A stretch of DNA of 64,000 nucleotides from Clostridia bacterium. Its GTDB lineage: Bacteria > Bacillota > Clostridia > Oscillospirales > Acutalibacteraceae. The position numbers and the translations under genes are program-made. A model generated the notes under the pieces. It worked only from the letters and a program-made list of their open reading frames with translations, did no database searches and was not told the origin of the DNA. The stretch lies in NCBI GenBank assembly GCA_030532035.1, contig JAUNLX010000005.1, positions 1 to 64,000 on the forward strand, written 5' to 3'. This document shows, piece after piece, positions 7,929 to 15,774 of the stretch (position 1 is the stretch's first letter; every line of letters starts with the position of its first letter).

Positions 7929-9542
7929 ATGAAAAAGCAAGCGAGAGGCATTTTAATTATTTCTTCCGCTATTTTTGCGGTTTTTCTCGTAATCCCAATG
8001 GTGATGATTTTCAAAGAGTCTTTCATGGGGGATTATGGTTTTTCAACAAAATTTTATAAAGATATATTTTTAGAACTTGAGCTTTTTACAATATTAAAGC
8101 GTAGTTTTGCTGTATCTTTGGGAAGCGCCATCATTACAACTATGATGGCTTTTTCAGTTGCTTATACAATACATGCTACCAAGGTATCTTCAAGAGCAAA
8201 ACGCATTATCAAATTGCTTACGATGTTGCCAATGTTTTTGCCTACAATCACATATGGTTTTGCCATAATATATGCCTTTGGTAAAAATGGTCTTATAACA
8301 AAAATTTTTGGTGGACGCCAATTTTTTGAGGTTTATGGTGCTCCTGGAATAATGCTGGGATATATCGTATATACCTTACCAGTGGCATTCGTACTTATAA
8401 ATAACACAATGAGTTACATCGATAAAAAATATTGGGTTGTTTCTCACGTTCTTGGCGATAAGCCTTTTAGATCGTTTTACAGCACAATGTTGAGACCGCT
8501 TGCCAGTACGCTAATGGCGTCAGTTGTTCAGAGTTTTTCACTTTGTTTTACTGATTACGGTATCCCTATGGCTGTTGGGGGGAAATACAAAGTAATAGCG
8601 ACAACACTATATAACCAAATGCTTGGATCGTTGCCAGATTTTAATAGAGGCTCTGCTGTAGCTATTATAATGTTGCTTCCTTCTGTAGCCAGTATATTAT
8701 TACTGACATATTTAGAGCGAACCAATATAAGTTATAAAGTTATTTCAGATATAGAACTGCGAAAAAATAAAATTAGAGATACCTTTTGGGGTGGTCTATC
8801 AGTATTAATATGCCTTTTTGTAGTTGGAATCTTTCTCACTGTGATAGTAGTTCCAAGTGTTCAAGGATGGCCGTATGACCTTAGATTGACTACAAAACAT
8901 TTTGAAAGTGTATTTTCTGATAATGAACTTGTAAGAACATATAAAAATTCGTTACTTGTTGCAGGCAGCACAGCGTTGATAGGCGTAATTTTTGTATATG
9001 CTACGGGGCTTGTGTCTGTTAGGAGCAATCTCAAGAAAAACTCAAAAAGGCTTATGGGTAATATTGCGCTTGTTACAAATACAATTCCTGGAATGGTTTT
9101 AGGTATTGCTTATATGCTTACTTTTAAGAAAACACCTCTTCAAAATACATTTATTTTGATTATCATTTCTACAATTATTCATTATTACGCCACACCACTT
9201 CTTATGATGAAATCCTCACTTGAAAAACTTGATCCAACATGGGAAACGACAGCAAAACTTATGGGGGACAGTTGGTTTCGGACTGTGTTCAGAGTCGTAA
9301 CGCCAAATGTAGTTTCTACACTGGCTGAAATATTCGCATATTATTTTGTCAACGCAATGGTTACCGTTAGTGCGGTTATCTTTATTGTCGGTGCGCATAC
9401 GATGCTTTTGACAACTAAAATTAAAGAATTGGAACATTATCAGCAATTTGACGACATATTTGTACTGTCAATATTGATACTTGTAACAAATCTTATAGTT
9501 AAAGGTGTTACGACATTAATTATCAAAAAGAGAAAGAGATGA
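7929..9542 (+). CDS. 2-aminoethylphosphonate ABC transporter permease, fused two-domain (PhnU-PhnV/FbpB-like)
   Basis: 537 residues with about twelve membrane helices in two homologous BPD_transp_1 halves. Coupling loops appear near residue 180 (VVSHVLGDKPFRSFYSTMLRPL) and in the second half (TTAKLMGDSWFRTVFRVVTPNV). A single polypeptide thus supplies both channel subunits, as in FbpB-type iron permeases. ATG 7929 follows the ATPase stop with no gap, and the lipoprotein gene downstream overlaps or abuts its end. Confidence 0.85.
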   Translation: MKKQARGILIISSAIFAVFLVIPMVMIFKESFMGDYGFSTKFYKDIFLELELFTILKRSFAVSLGSAIITTMMAFSVAYTIHATKVSSRAKRIIKLLTMLPMFLPTITYGFAIIYAFGKNGLITKIFGGRQFFEVYGAPGIMLGYIVYTLPVAFVLINNTMSYIDKKYWVVSHVLGDKPFRSFYSTMLRPLASTLMASVVQSFSLCFTDYGIPMAVGGKYKVIATTLYNQMLGSLPDFNRGSAVAIIMLLPSVASILLLTYLERTNISYKVISDIELRKNKIRDTFWGGLSVLICLFVVGIFLTVIVVPSVQGWPYDLRLTTKHFESVFSDNELVRTYKNSLLVAGSTALIGVIFVYATGLVSVRSNLKKNSKRLMGNIALVTNTIPGMVLGIAYMLTFKKTPLQNTFILIIISTIIHYYATPLLMMKSSLEKLDPTWETTAKLMGDSWFRTVFRVVTPNVVSTLAEIFAYYFVNAMVTVSAVIFIVGAHTMLLTTKIKELEHYQQFDDIFVLSILILVTNLIVKGVTTLIIKKRKR

Positions 9543-9553
9543 AAGGAAAAAAG

Positions 9554-10588
9554 ATGAAAAACACAAAAAGAAGTATGGTAGGCAAAAGAGCTTTGAGATT
9601 TTTAGCATTTTTATTTGTGCTTATATTGGGTGCAACTTCTCTGACTGCCTGCAACGGGGGACTGAATAAGTCAAAATCAAGTAAGAATCAGATTGCAATT
9701 TACTCAAATGCCGATGACGAAGCTATTGAAGTCATGAAGAAAACTTTAGATGAAAACGGATACAAGGGTAAATATACGATTAAGACATTTGGAACATCAG
9801 AACTTGGCGGTAAAATGTTCGCTGAAGGTAAAGATATGGAAGCGGATATGATTTGCATGAGTTCTTTCTATGTAGAAAGTGCACAGCAAAAAGTAGGAGA
9901 TATGTTTGTAGATCTTGATGTTCAGAAGAAAGCTTCTGAAGAATATGCTTCATATTATAGACCAGTTCTCGCTAATCAGGGTGCTATATTCTATAATACA
10001 AAAGAAATAAAACAGGCTGGAGTAGATGTACCGAAATCAATTAAAGAGCTTGCAGACAGCAAATACAAGGGACTGGTATCTGTACCAGATATTACTGGTT
10101 CATCTACGGCGTGGCTTATGATACAAGCAATTATAAATGAGTATGGTGAAGCGGAAACAAAAAATATCCTTAACGGAATATATAAAAATGCTGGAGATAA
10201 TCTTGAACAGTCAGGTTCTGGGCCGATAAAAAAAGTACTTGCTGGTGAAGCTGTTATTGGTTTTGGGCTACGACATCAAGCAGTAGTACACAAAGCCGAT
10301 GGTAATCCCATAGACTATGTAGATCCGATAGAAGGAGATTTCTTGCTTACCGAAGGAATGGCAGTACTTAATCATGACGATGCTGATAAAGTAAAGCTTG
10401 CCAAAGAGATGGCGAATTGCATAATTGAAAAAGGCAGAGCAGGTATGATGGAATATTACCCAGTTGCTTTATATGATGGAGAAGTTACCGACAAGCAACA
10501 TGCTGCCTCAAACACCAAAAAATTTAGCGAGCCTCTTACCGTTGAACTTCTTAAAAAACATACTGAAATTTCAGAAAGTGCAAAATAG
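9554..10588 (+). CDS. 2-aminoethylphosphonate-binding lipoprotein (PhnS-like)
   Basis: 344 residues from ATG 9554, which has the SD-like AAAGGAAAA upstream; an earlier in-frame ATG at 9539 is possible. The basic N-terminus, hydrophobic core and lipobox LTAC mark an exported lipoprotein. The mature part is an extracellular solute-binding protein of the iron/phosphonate (SBP_bac) class, with stretches such as YYRPVLANQGAIFYNTKEI and VSVPDITGSSTAW. The ligand is inferred from the downstream enzymes to be 2-aminoethylphosphonate. Confidence 0.85.
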   Translation: MKNTKRSMVGKRALRFLAFLFVLILGATSLTACNGGLNKSKSSKNQIAIYSNADDEAIEVMKKTLDENGYKGKYTIKTFGTSELGGKMFAEGKDMEADMICMSSFYVESAQQKVGDMFVDLDVQKKASEEYASYYRPVLANQGAIFYNTKEIKQAGVDVPKSIKELADSKYKGLVSVPDITGSSTAWLMIQAIINEYGEAETKNILNGIYKNAGDNLEQSGSGPIKKVLAGEAVIGFGLRHQAVVHKADGNPIDYVDPIEGDFLLTEGMAVLNHDDADKVKLAKEMANCIIEKGRAGMMEYYPVALYDGEVTDKQHAASNTKKFSEPLTVELLKKHTEISESAK

Positions 10589-10604
10589 AAAGAGGACAAA
10601 ATCA

Positions 10605-11396
10605 ATGAACAGATATAGTAAACAAATAAAGTTGGTCGTATTCGATACTGCGGGAACGATCTGTGATGGCCCAGGTGATCTTAGTGCAAGGTGGAAAGAA
10701 GATGACGGAAAAGGCTGTAAAGCCCCCGTCATACCTTTTCACGAAATGTTACTAAATCATGATATTGAATGTGACTGGGCCACAATCAGAAAACCTATGG
10801 GTACATATAAACCAATTCATTTGAAAATGCTTATGGAAGATGCTTCTGTAAAAAGTCAGTGGATGGCTAAATACGGAAAATCTTACGATCAAAATGATCT
10901 TGATTTATTACTTGTAGAATATCGTGAGCTGTTATCAAAGTATATAATTGATGAAGATCTTGCACAACCAATTGCAGGAACAAAAGAGTGTTTTGAAAGA
11001 TTGCGTGAAGGCGGTTGTGGCATTGGTTTTGATACAGGATATTTTAGTTCGGATGCTAAAGCCTTAAATGATGTTTTAGAAAAAACATTTGATATAAAAG
11101 CTGATGTAACAACCAATGGAGAAATTGTACCTGGCAGACCATCGCCATTTATGATATTTGATTGTATGCAGAAAATGTATGAAATAAATCACGAAGCTAT
11201 ATCGTGTAATCAAGTGGTTAAAGTTGATGATACAGCCGTTGGAATTGAAAGCGGAAATAGAGCTGGTGCATGGACAATAGGCGTATATGCGAGCGGTTCT
11301 GATGATTATGAAACTCTTTCCGCAGCAAATCCAGATTTCTTGGTTCCGGATATTAAATATGTGGCTGATATTATATTTGGAACTATAGGAGCATGA
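10605..11396 (+). CDS. phnX: Phosphonoacetaldehyde hydrolase (phosphonatase)
   Basis: 263 residues, HAD superfamily. ATG 10605 follows an AGAGGA site. The nucleophile motif is VVFDTAGT (Asp14), which keeps the DxAGT signature special to phosphonatases rather than the usual DxDxT. The segment RKPMGTYKPIHLKM holds the lysine (Lys69) expected to form the Schiff base with phosphonoacetaldehyde in the cap domain. It cleaves the C-P bond to give acetaldehyde and phosphate. Spacing to the upstream lipoprotein is 16 bp and its stop overlaps phnW in ATGA. An insertion near residues 23-45 makes the N-terminal part divergent from classical PhnX. Confidence 0.87.
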   Translation: MNRYSKQIKLVVFDTAGTICDGPGDLSARWKEDDGKGCKAPVIPFHEMLLNHDIECDWATIRKPMGTYKPIHLKMLMEDASVKSQWMAKYGKSYDQNDLDLLLVEYRELLSKYIIDEDLAQPIAGTKECFERLREGGCGIGFDTGYFSSDAKALNDVLEKTFDIKADVTTNGEIVPGRPSPFMIFDCMQKMYEINHEAISCNQVVKVDDTAVGIESGNRAGAWTIGVYASGSDDYETLSAANPDFLVPDIKYVADIIFGTIGA

Positions 11397-12538
11397 GTAT
11401 GGCGTCGGCAATGGTAAAAAGAAATATATTACTCAATCCTGGACCAGCAACAACTACAAATAGTGTGAAGATGGCACAGGTTGTTCCTGATATATGCCCA
11501 CGAGAAAAAGAATTTGCAGATATAATGCGTGATTTAGGGAAAGACTTAGTTGAAATAGCACATGGAAATGTAGATGATTATACGGCAGTATTATTTTGTG
11601 GTTCAGGAACGTTAAACATTGATGTTTGCGTAAGTTCACTGGTGCCTGAGAATAAAAAAATTTTAATACTAAATAATGGTTCTTACTCTGCAAGAGCGGT
11701 TGAAGTAGCGTCATATTATCATATTAATCACATTGATTTACAGTTACCGACGGACAGACCAATTGATCTCGCTGTAGTACAGAAAGCCCTTGAAGAAAAT
11801 TCAGATATTGCAGTAGTATACTGTTGCATGCATGAAACGGGTACGGGAATACTCAATCCAGTAAAAGAGATAGGGGCTTTAGCACACAATGTGGGAGCCA
11901 TAATGGTTTCAGATACGACATCCGCTTATGGATTAATACCCATCGATTTAAAAAGAGATAACTTAGATTTCATAATGGCATCTGCACAAAAAGGTCTTAT
12001 GTCTATGACAGGTCTTTCATTTGTAATAGGTAAAACGAAAGAGATTGAAAAGTCTGCTAAATATCCAACCAGATCTTATTACTCGAACTTATATCTTCAA
12101 TATAGTTTTATAAGGGATAAAGGAGAAATGCATTTTACTCCTCCGGTTCAGACAATATATGCTACAAAACAAGCAATAAAAGAATATTTTGAAGAGGGAG
12201 AAAAAGCAAAACAAAGGCGTCATCGTGAAGTTTGGGAAACTCTTTGGAATGGAATACACAAGCTTGGATTTAAAACGGCATATCCAAAAGAATATATGTC
12301 TGGCCTTGTTGTACCTGTGATGTATCCAAAATATTCTGACGGAAGAGAATTCTCTTTTCAAAAATTTCATGACGGGTTGTATGAAAAAGGATTCACAATT
12401 TATCCAGGCAAGGTTGAAGATGTAGGTATGTTTCGTCTATGTAGTTTAGGCGCAATTTATGTAGAAGATGCAGAAAATTTTTTGAAAGCCGCAGAAGAAG
12501 TCTTGAAAAAAGAAGACTTAATGCCGGATAGTTTTTAG
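11393..12538 (+). CDS. phnW: 2-aminoethylphosphonate--pyruvate transaminase
   Basis: 381 residues, class V PLP aminotransferase. It begins with the characteristic LLNPGPATTTNSVK and carries the PLP lysine in SAQKGLMSMTG (Lys200), with DTTSAYG before it. The enzyme moves the amino group of 2-aminoethylphosphonate to pyruvate, giving phosphonoacetaldehyde for PhnX and alanine. The start is ATG 11393 or ATG 11399; TAGGAG just upstream fits the second slightly better. Last gene of the phosphonate operon, followed by a strong terminator. Confidence 0.92.
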   Translation: MSMASAMVKRNILLNPGPATTTNSVKMAQVVPDICPREKEFADIMRDLGKDLVEIAHGNVDDYTAVLFCGSGTLNIDVCVSSLVPENKKILILNNGSYSARAVEVASYYHINHIDLQLPTDRPIDLAVVQKALEENSDIAVVYCCMHETGTGILNPVKEIGALAHNVGAIMVSDTTSAYGLIPIDLKRDNLDFIMASAQKGLMSMTGLSFVIGKTKEIEKSAKYPTRSYYSNLYLQYSFIRDKGEMHFTPPVQTIYATKQAIKEYFEEGEKAKQRRHREVWETLWNGIHKLGFKTAYPKEYMSGLVVPVMYPKYSDGREFSFQKFHDGLYEKGFTIYPGKVEDVGMFRLCSLGAIYVEDAENFLKAAEEVLKKEDLMPDSF

Positions 12539-12576
12539 ATATTAATATAAAAATTATTAATCTTAATACATTTGAC

Positions 12577-12619
12577 ACAACAGCAATTTTTGAGTAAAAA
12601 CAAAATTGCTGTTGTTTTA
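12577..12619 (+). terminator. Strong rho-independent terminator of the phosphonate operon
   Basis: ACAACAGCAATTTT (12577-12590) pairs perfectly with AAAATTGCTGTTGT (12602-12615) and is followed by TTTAT. The symmetrical A/T flanks allow function in both directions, though no minus-strand gene needs it. Confidence 0.88.
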
Positions 12620-12791
12620 TATGAATTTAAATTTTTATAAAAAGCAAAGATTTAATTATTGAAAAATAATAATTTTGCAGGAAATATTCTTGAGAAAAAT
12701 TAGATATTAATTTTAGAATATTAAAAATATTTTTTTAAAAAATTTAACAAAGTATAATTTTTCAATATTTCAAAATATCTGGTTTTATTAT

Positions 12792-12820
12792 TTGACTTGC
12801 ATCTCTGAAGAGATTAGAAT
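12792..12820 (+). promoter_or_regulatory. Sigma-A type promoter for the DivIVA-like gene
   Basis: TTGACT (12792-12797) and TAGAAT (12815-12820) are separated by exactly 17 bp. It lies at the end of the 322-bp gap after phnW, whose remaining sequence is AT-rich and shows nothing beyond the terminator. Transcription would begin near 12827, about 34 bp before the gene. Confidence 0.7.
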
Positions 12821-12860
12821 GTTAGCATAAGTAAATCAAAAAATATTCTGTGGAGTCGGC

Positions 12861-13478
12861 ATGAAAAAGACATTTAAAACTTCAATTTTAGGTTTTAATA
12901 AAAAAAAGGTAATTGAATATTTTGTGGATATGGAAAAGAGAATTTCCAATCGTGAAAAAGAAATGATTGAAAATTACAACTCTAAACTTGCCGATTTACA
13001 AAGCGAATACAACAAAAAAAACGAAGATTTATCTGAAAAACAATCTGCTTTTGAAGAAAAACAGACAGAAAAAGAAAAGCTTTTACAAGAAAAACTCGAT
13101 GATAAGAAAAAAATTTTAGAAGATGATTTAGACAATTTTAAAACAGAATATTTAGCTAAAACTTATCTTAAATCAAAGGAAATACTTGACAATGCAAATG
13201 CCACTGCAAATAAAATGATTGAAGATAAAAAAGAGGTCTTGAACAAAGCTATATCCGATTTAAATGATATAACAAAATATGTTGAAGAACTCTCCTCCAA
13301 TGTTAAAGATATGTCTAATAAATTGAGTATTAAAGTAAACGAATATTCTGTTTCTACTGAAGGAATATTTGAATTAATCGATAAATATGACCGTTATACA
13401 ACTGATGATTTTAAAAAATCTGATAATTATAGAGAAGAAGACTTTGAAATAGATGCTGAAAAATACTTATTCCATTAA
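12861..13478 (+). CDS. DivIVA-domain-like coiled-coil protein
   Basis: 205 residues. The N-terminus (FKTSILGFNKKKVIEYFVDMEKRI) resembles the DivIVA/GpsB membrane-targeting segment, followed by a long charged coiled coil rich in Lys and Glu (about residues 25-165). DivIVA-type proteins bind curved membrane at septa or poles and recruit partners. Exact cellular role is unknown. GGAG at 12852 sets the start. Its last 26 bp overlap the fumarase-type subunit, an unexpected partner. Confidence 0.6.
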   Translation: MKKTFKTSILGFNKKKVIEYFVDMEKRISNREKEMIENYNSKLADLQSEYNKKNEDLSEKQSAFEEKQTEKEKLLQEKLDDKKKILEDDLDNFKTEYLAKTYLKSKEILDNANATANKMIEDKKEVLNKAISDLNDITKYVEELSSNVKDMSNKLSIKVNEYSVSTEGIFELIDKYDRYTTDDFKKSDNYREEDFEIDAEKYLFH

Positions 13479-14007
13479 AAAAATTGATTTGCAAAATATT
13501 GCCTCTGATTTACAATCGCTAAAAGCAGGGGATATGGTTTTAATTTCTGGAATTGCATATACTGCCAGAGATGCAGCTCATAAAAGATTTTTACAACAAC
13601 TAAAAGCAGGAGAAGATCTGCCTATAGATATAAAAAATGCGACTGTTTATTATGCTGGTCCAACAAATAAACCTGAGAATGCAGTTATAGGAAGTTGCGG
13701 GCCCACCACTTCTGGAAGAATGGACGAATTCACGCCAACACTTTTAGATAGGGGGCTTAAAATTATGATTGGAAAAGGGCAGAGAAGCTCTGAAGTTATA
13801 GAATCAGTCAAAAAAAACAAAGCTTTATATTTCGCTGCAATTGGCGGAGCTGGAGCCCTGGCGAGTGAGTGTATTATTTCATCAAAAATCGTAGCCTATG
13901 AAGATTTAGGTTGTGAGGCTGTTAGGAGAATTGAATTTAAAGATTTTCCTGCGATTTTAATTTTAGATACTGATGGCAATAATTTTTATGAGGATGTGAA
14001 TATATGA
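13453..14007 (+). CDS. Fumarate hydratase/tartrate dehydratase beta-type subunit
   Basis: 184 residues covering the C-terminal (beta, TtdB/FumB) domain of class I Fe-S hydro-lyases. Diagnostic segments are AHKRFLQQL, YYAGPTNKP, SCGPTTSGRMD, TLLDRGLKIMIGKGQ and YFAAIGGAGALAS. In two-subunit enzymes this part binds substrate together with the alpha subunit that holds the [4Fe-4S] cluster. No alpha subunit gene is adjacent, which is unusual because the two are normally neighbours; it may lie elsewhere in the genome. The start overlaps the preceding gene, with no clear SD. Confidence 0.85.
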   Translation: MLKNTYSIKKIDLQNIASDLQSLKAGDMVLISGIAYTARDAAHKRFLQQLKAGEDLPIDIKNATVYYAGPTNKPENAVIGSCGPTTSGRMDEFTPTLLDRGLKIMIGKGQRSSEVIESVKKNKALYFAAIGGAGALASECIISSKIVAYEDLGCEAVRRIEFKDFPAILILDTDGNNFYEDVNI

Positions 14008-14921
14008 AAATGTTGGAATTTGATTTTCCTTCAGAAGAAAAGGGTCTGAATATCTCAGCTCTTAAGTTTTTGCCTGAGGGTGAAGTTAAGGGGATAGTTG
14101 TTCTTATTCATGGAATGGCTGAAAAAAAGGAACGATATGAAGATTTTGCAAAATTCTTATGCGATAACGGTTATGCCGTCTATATAAATGACCACATAGG
14201 ACATGGTAAATCTTTAAATAGTGAGATAACTCCTGGATATTTTGGCGAAAACAATGAGGGTGGTAATGTCTTTGTAAAAGATGTTCACAAGCTTGCTGAA
14301 ATTGCCAAAAACGAAAATCCTGGCAAAAAATTAGTTGTATTCGGTCACAGTATGGGATCTTTCGTCGCAAGACTTTTCACGTTGAAATATCAAGACGAAA
14401 TGGCAGGCGCAATTTACTGTGGAACGAGTGGACCTCAACCCGTTGATGTTGCCATTAAATTAAGTGAAATAATTATGAAAATTAAGGGCGAAAAATATAT
14501 ATCTTCCTTAGTTTCTACCCTTGCCTTTGCGGGATATAATTCTAAAACAGAAAAGAGAACAAGCTGCGATTGGCTTTCGAGAGATAAAGATATTGTAGAC
14601 GCTTATATGGCAGATCCGCTTTGTGGATTCACATTTACTGTATCTGGTTTTCATGATATGTTTACAATGTTGAAAATTGTTATGTCACAAAGCTTCTATA
14701 CTTCTCTCAATAAATCTTTGCCAATACTTGTTATTTCTGGAACTATGGATCCAGTTGGTAATTTTTCAAAAGGTGTCAAAAAATTTGAAAAATCTCTTAG
14801 AGAAGCAGGACTTGATCCAAAGGTTATTTTTTATGAAAATGCAAGACACGAAATATTAAATGAGCTGCAAAAAGAACAGACATATCAAGATGTACTTGAT
14901 TTTATAAATTCTTGTATGTAA
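14004..14921 (+). CDS. Alpha/beta hydrolase, monoacylglycerol-lipase-like
   Basis: 305 residues of the Hydrolase_4/MGLL group. Visible motifs are the oxyanion region LIHGMAEKKERYEDFA, NDHIGHGKS, the nucleophile elbow FGHSMGS (Ser near 116), SGTMDPVG with the catalytic Asp and ARHEILNE with the catalytic His. It probably hydrolyses a lipid or other ester in the cytoplasm; substrate unknown. ATG 14004 overlaps the preceding stop, and 14010 is an alternative. A paralogue lies at 16437-17396. The promoter of the following RNA lies inside its last codons. Confidence 0.82.
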   Translation: MKMLEFDFPSEEKGLNISALKFLPEGEVKGIVVLIHGMAEKKERYEDFAKFLCDNGYAVYINDHIGHGKSLNSEITPGYFGENNEGGNVFVKDVHKLAEIAKNENPGKKLVVFGHSMGSFVARLFTLKYQDEMAGAIYCGTSGPQPVDVAIKLSEIIMKIKGEKYISSLVSTLAFAGYNSKTEKRTSCDWLSRDKDIVDAYMADPLCGFTFTVSGFHDMFTMLKIVMSQSFYTSLNKSLPILVISGTMDPVGNFSKGVKKFEKSLREAGLDPKVIFYENARHEILNELQKEQTYQDVLDFINSCM

Positions 14922-14924
14922 TTA
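14896..14924 (+). promoter_or_regulatory. Promoter candidate for the 14931 structured RNA
   Basis: TTGATT (14896-14901) and TAATTA (14919-14924) are 17 bp apart and place the transcription start at about 14931, exactly where the closing helix of the RNA begins. The -10 box is weak, so this is a position-based inference. Confidence 0.45.
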
Positions 14925-14930
14925 CTTAAA

Positions 14931-15110
14931 CCTGCCGAGCACGATACAGTTGGCTTTTGTAACCCGAACAATTTTTTTATTGGGAACTTAGAATTTCAAA
15001 GGTGGAGTGTAGACCTCCCAAATGGAAGAAGGGAACCGGAAGTCTTTGACAAAGTGCCCACCTGCTTTGAAGCAGGTTATTCAAAGCTTTTAAACTCCGA
15101 CTCGGCGGGG
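14931..15110 (+). ncRNA. Structured noncoding RNA, ~180 nt, family not assigned
   Basis: CCTGCCGAG (14931-14939) pairs with CTCGGCGGG (15101-15109), closing an otherwise noncoding domain. Inside are several further helices: CC-CAAT/ATTG-GG around 14964-14984, GGAG/CTCC (15004-15007 with 15015-15018), and ACCTGC/GCAGGT (15060-15065 with 15072-15077). AGGTGG near 15000 can also pair with CCACCT near 15057 and GGAGT near 15004 with ACTCC near 15094, suggesting tertiary or alternative pairings. A terminator follows immediately. Size would fit 6S RNA or the raiA-motif RNA of Firmicutes; the multibranched shape argues against a simple 6S hairpin. Family assignment is open. Confidence 0.7.
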
Positions 15111-15113
15111 AAC

Positions 15114-15139
15114 AAAAAAAGACCATATGGTCTTTTTTT
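15114..15139. terminator. Bidirectional terminator
   Basis: A perfect 26-bp palindrome, seven A, GACCAT, ATGGTC and seven T. Read forwards it ends the 14931 RNA; read backwards it ends the convergent DUF1292 gene, whose stop codon touches it. Confidence 0.9.
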
Positions 15140-15450
15140 TATTCTAAATCATATTTTTCTGAAAGTCTTTCTTCAAACAATTCAGTGATTTCTTTCAATT
15201 CTGTTTCATCTTTAATTTCGATTAAAGCTTTTCCGTCGGCAGTTACTTTGACGATTATAACTTCATCATATTCTTCTTCATTTTCAGAACTTTCTTCATC
15301 CATGGATGTCATCGCTATATATTTACCGGTTTCGGTTTCGATTCGATCGAGTTCTAAAAAATAGAAAGGATTTTTGTTTTCGTCCAATATAGTTATTATA
15401 TCTTCATCGATGTAATCGTCATTTTCAAATGGTTTTTTCAATAAATTCAC
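15139..15450 (-). CDS. DUF1292 family acidic protein
   Basis: 103 residues, very acidic. It has the DUF1292 layout: ITILDENKNPFYFLELDRIE at the N-terminus, a Glu/Ser-rich linker (MDEESSENEEEYDE) and VIIVKVTADGKALIEIKDE-type strand, ending in a helical tail. Function of the family is unknown; members are common in Firmicutes, often next to housekeeping genes. AGAGGTGAATTT upstream of the ATG on the minus strand is a good SD. It is the only minus-strand gene in the RNA island. Confidence 0.75.
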   Translation of the reverse strand: MNLLKKPFENDDYIDEDIITILDENKNPFYFLELDRIETETGKYIAMTSMDEESSENEEEYDEVIIVKVTADGKALIEIKDETELKEITELFEERLSEKYDLE

Positions 15451-15564
15451 CTCTTATAATAGATTCCTTTTTGATTTTAGCTTATTTTACGGAAACTTTC
15501 AATTGAGTATATAGACTCTTCTGTTAAAATAAACAAAAGTATTCAACAATTAAATAAAAATATG

Positions 15565-15593
15565 TTGACAACTTATAAAAAGTATGATATTGT
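15565..15593 (+). promoter_or_regulatory. Promoter of the large structured RNA
   Basis: A consensus -35 box TTGACA (15565-15570) is followed after 17 bp by TATTGT (15588-15593). Transcription would start close to 15600, just before the first RNA helix begins at 15609. Confidence 0.65.
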
Positions 15594-15714
15594 GTAGATG
15601 AAGAAAAAATAAAGCAATAAGTGATAGGGAGAGGGCGCCGGTGAGGGTGCCGAAAAAAGCAGAGGCTTTTATGAATTGCAACATTGCTTTATAAGAGAGA
15701 AAGAGGTGATACCA

Positions 15715-15774
15715 ATGTACAATGAAAATTCAGACTCATCGGTGCGTTGTGATGCCTCTTTGCAAAGAAAATAG
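15715..15774 (+). CDS. Possible 19-codon peptide embedded in the large RNA
   Basis: ATG 15715 to TAG 15774 encodes MYNENSDSSVRCDASLQRK. It sits 8 bp after a clean SD (GAGG in AAGAGGTGAT, 15701-15710), between the 5' RNA domain and the main domain. Codons 9-16 are the 5' strand of the long-range closing stem, so a translating ribosome would prevent that stem. It may be a leader peptide or a coincidence; no similarity is recognised. Confidence 0.4.
   Translation: MYNENSDSSVRCDASLQRK

Noticed and set aside
10464..10604. N-terminal extension of PhnX into the lipoprotein gene
   Set aside because: The extension is out-of-frame lipoprotein sequence; ATG 10605 has an SD and gives the correct family N-terminus.
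15621..15665. Glycine or lysine riboswitch resemblance (AGGGCGCC, GGTGCCGAA)
   Set aside because: Only short fragments match; the conserved cores are missing and no relevant amino acid gene follows.
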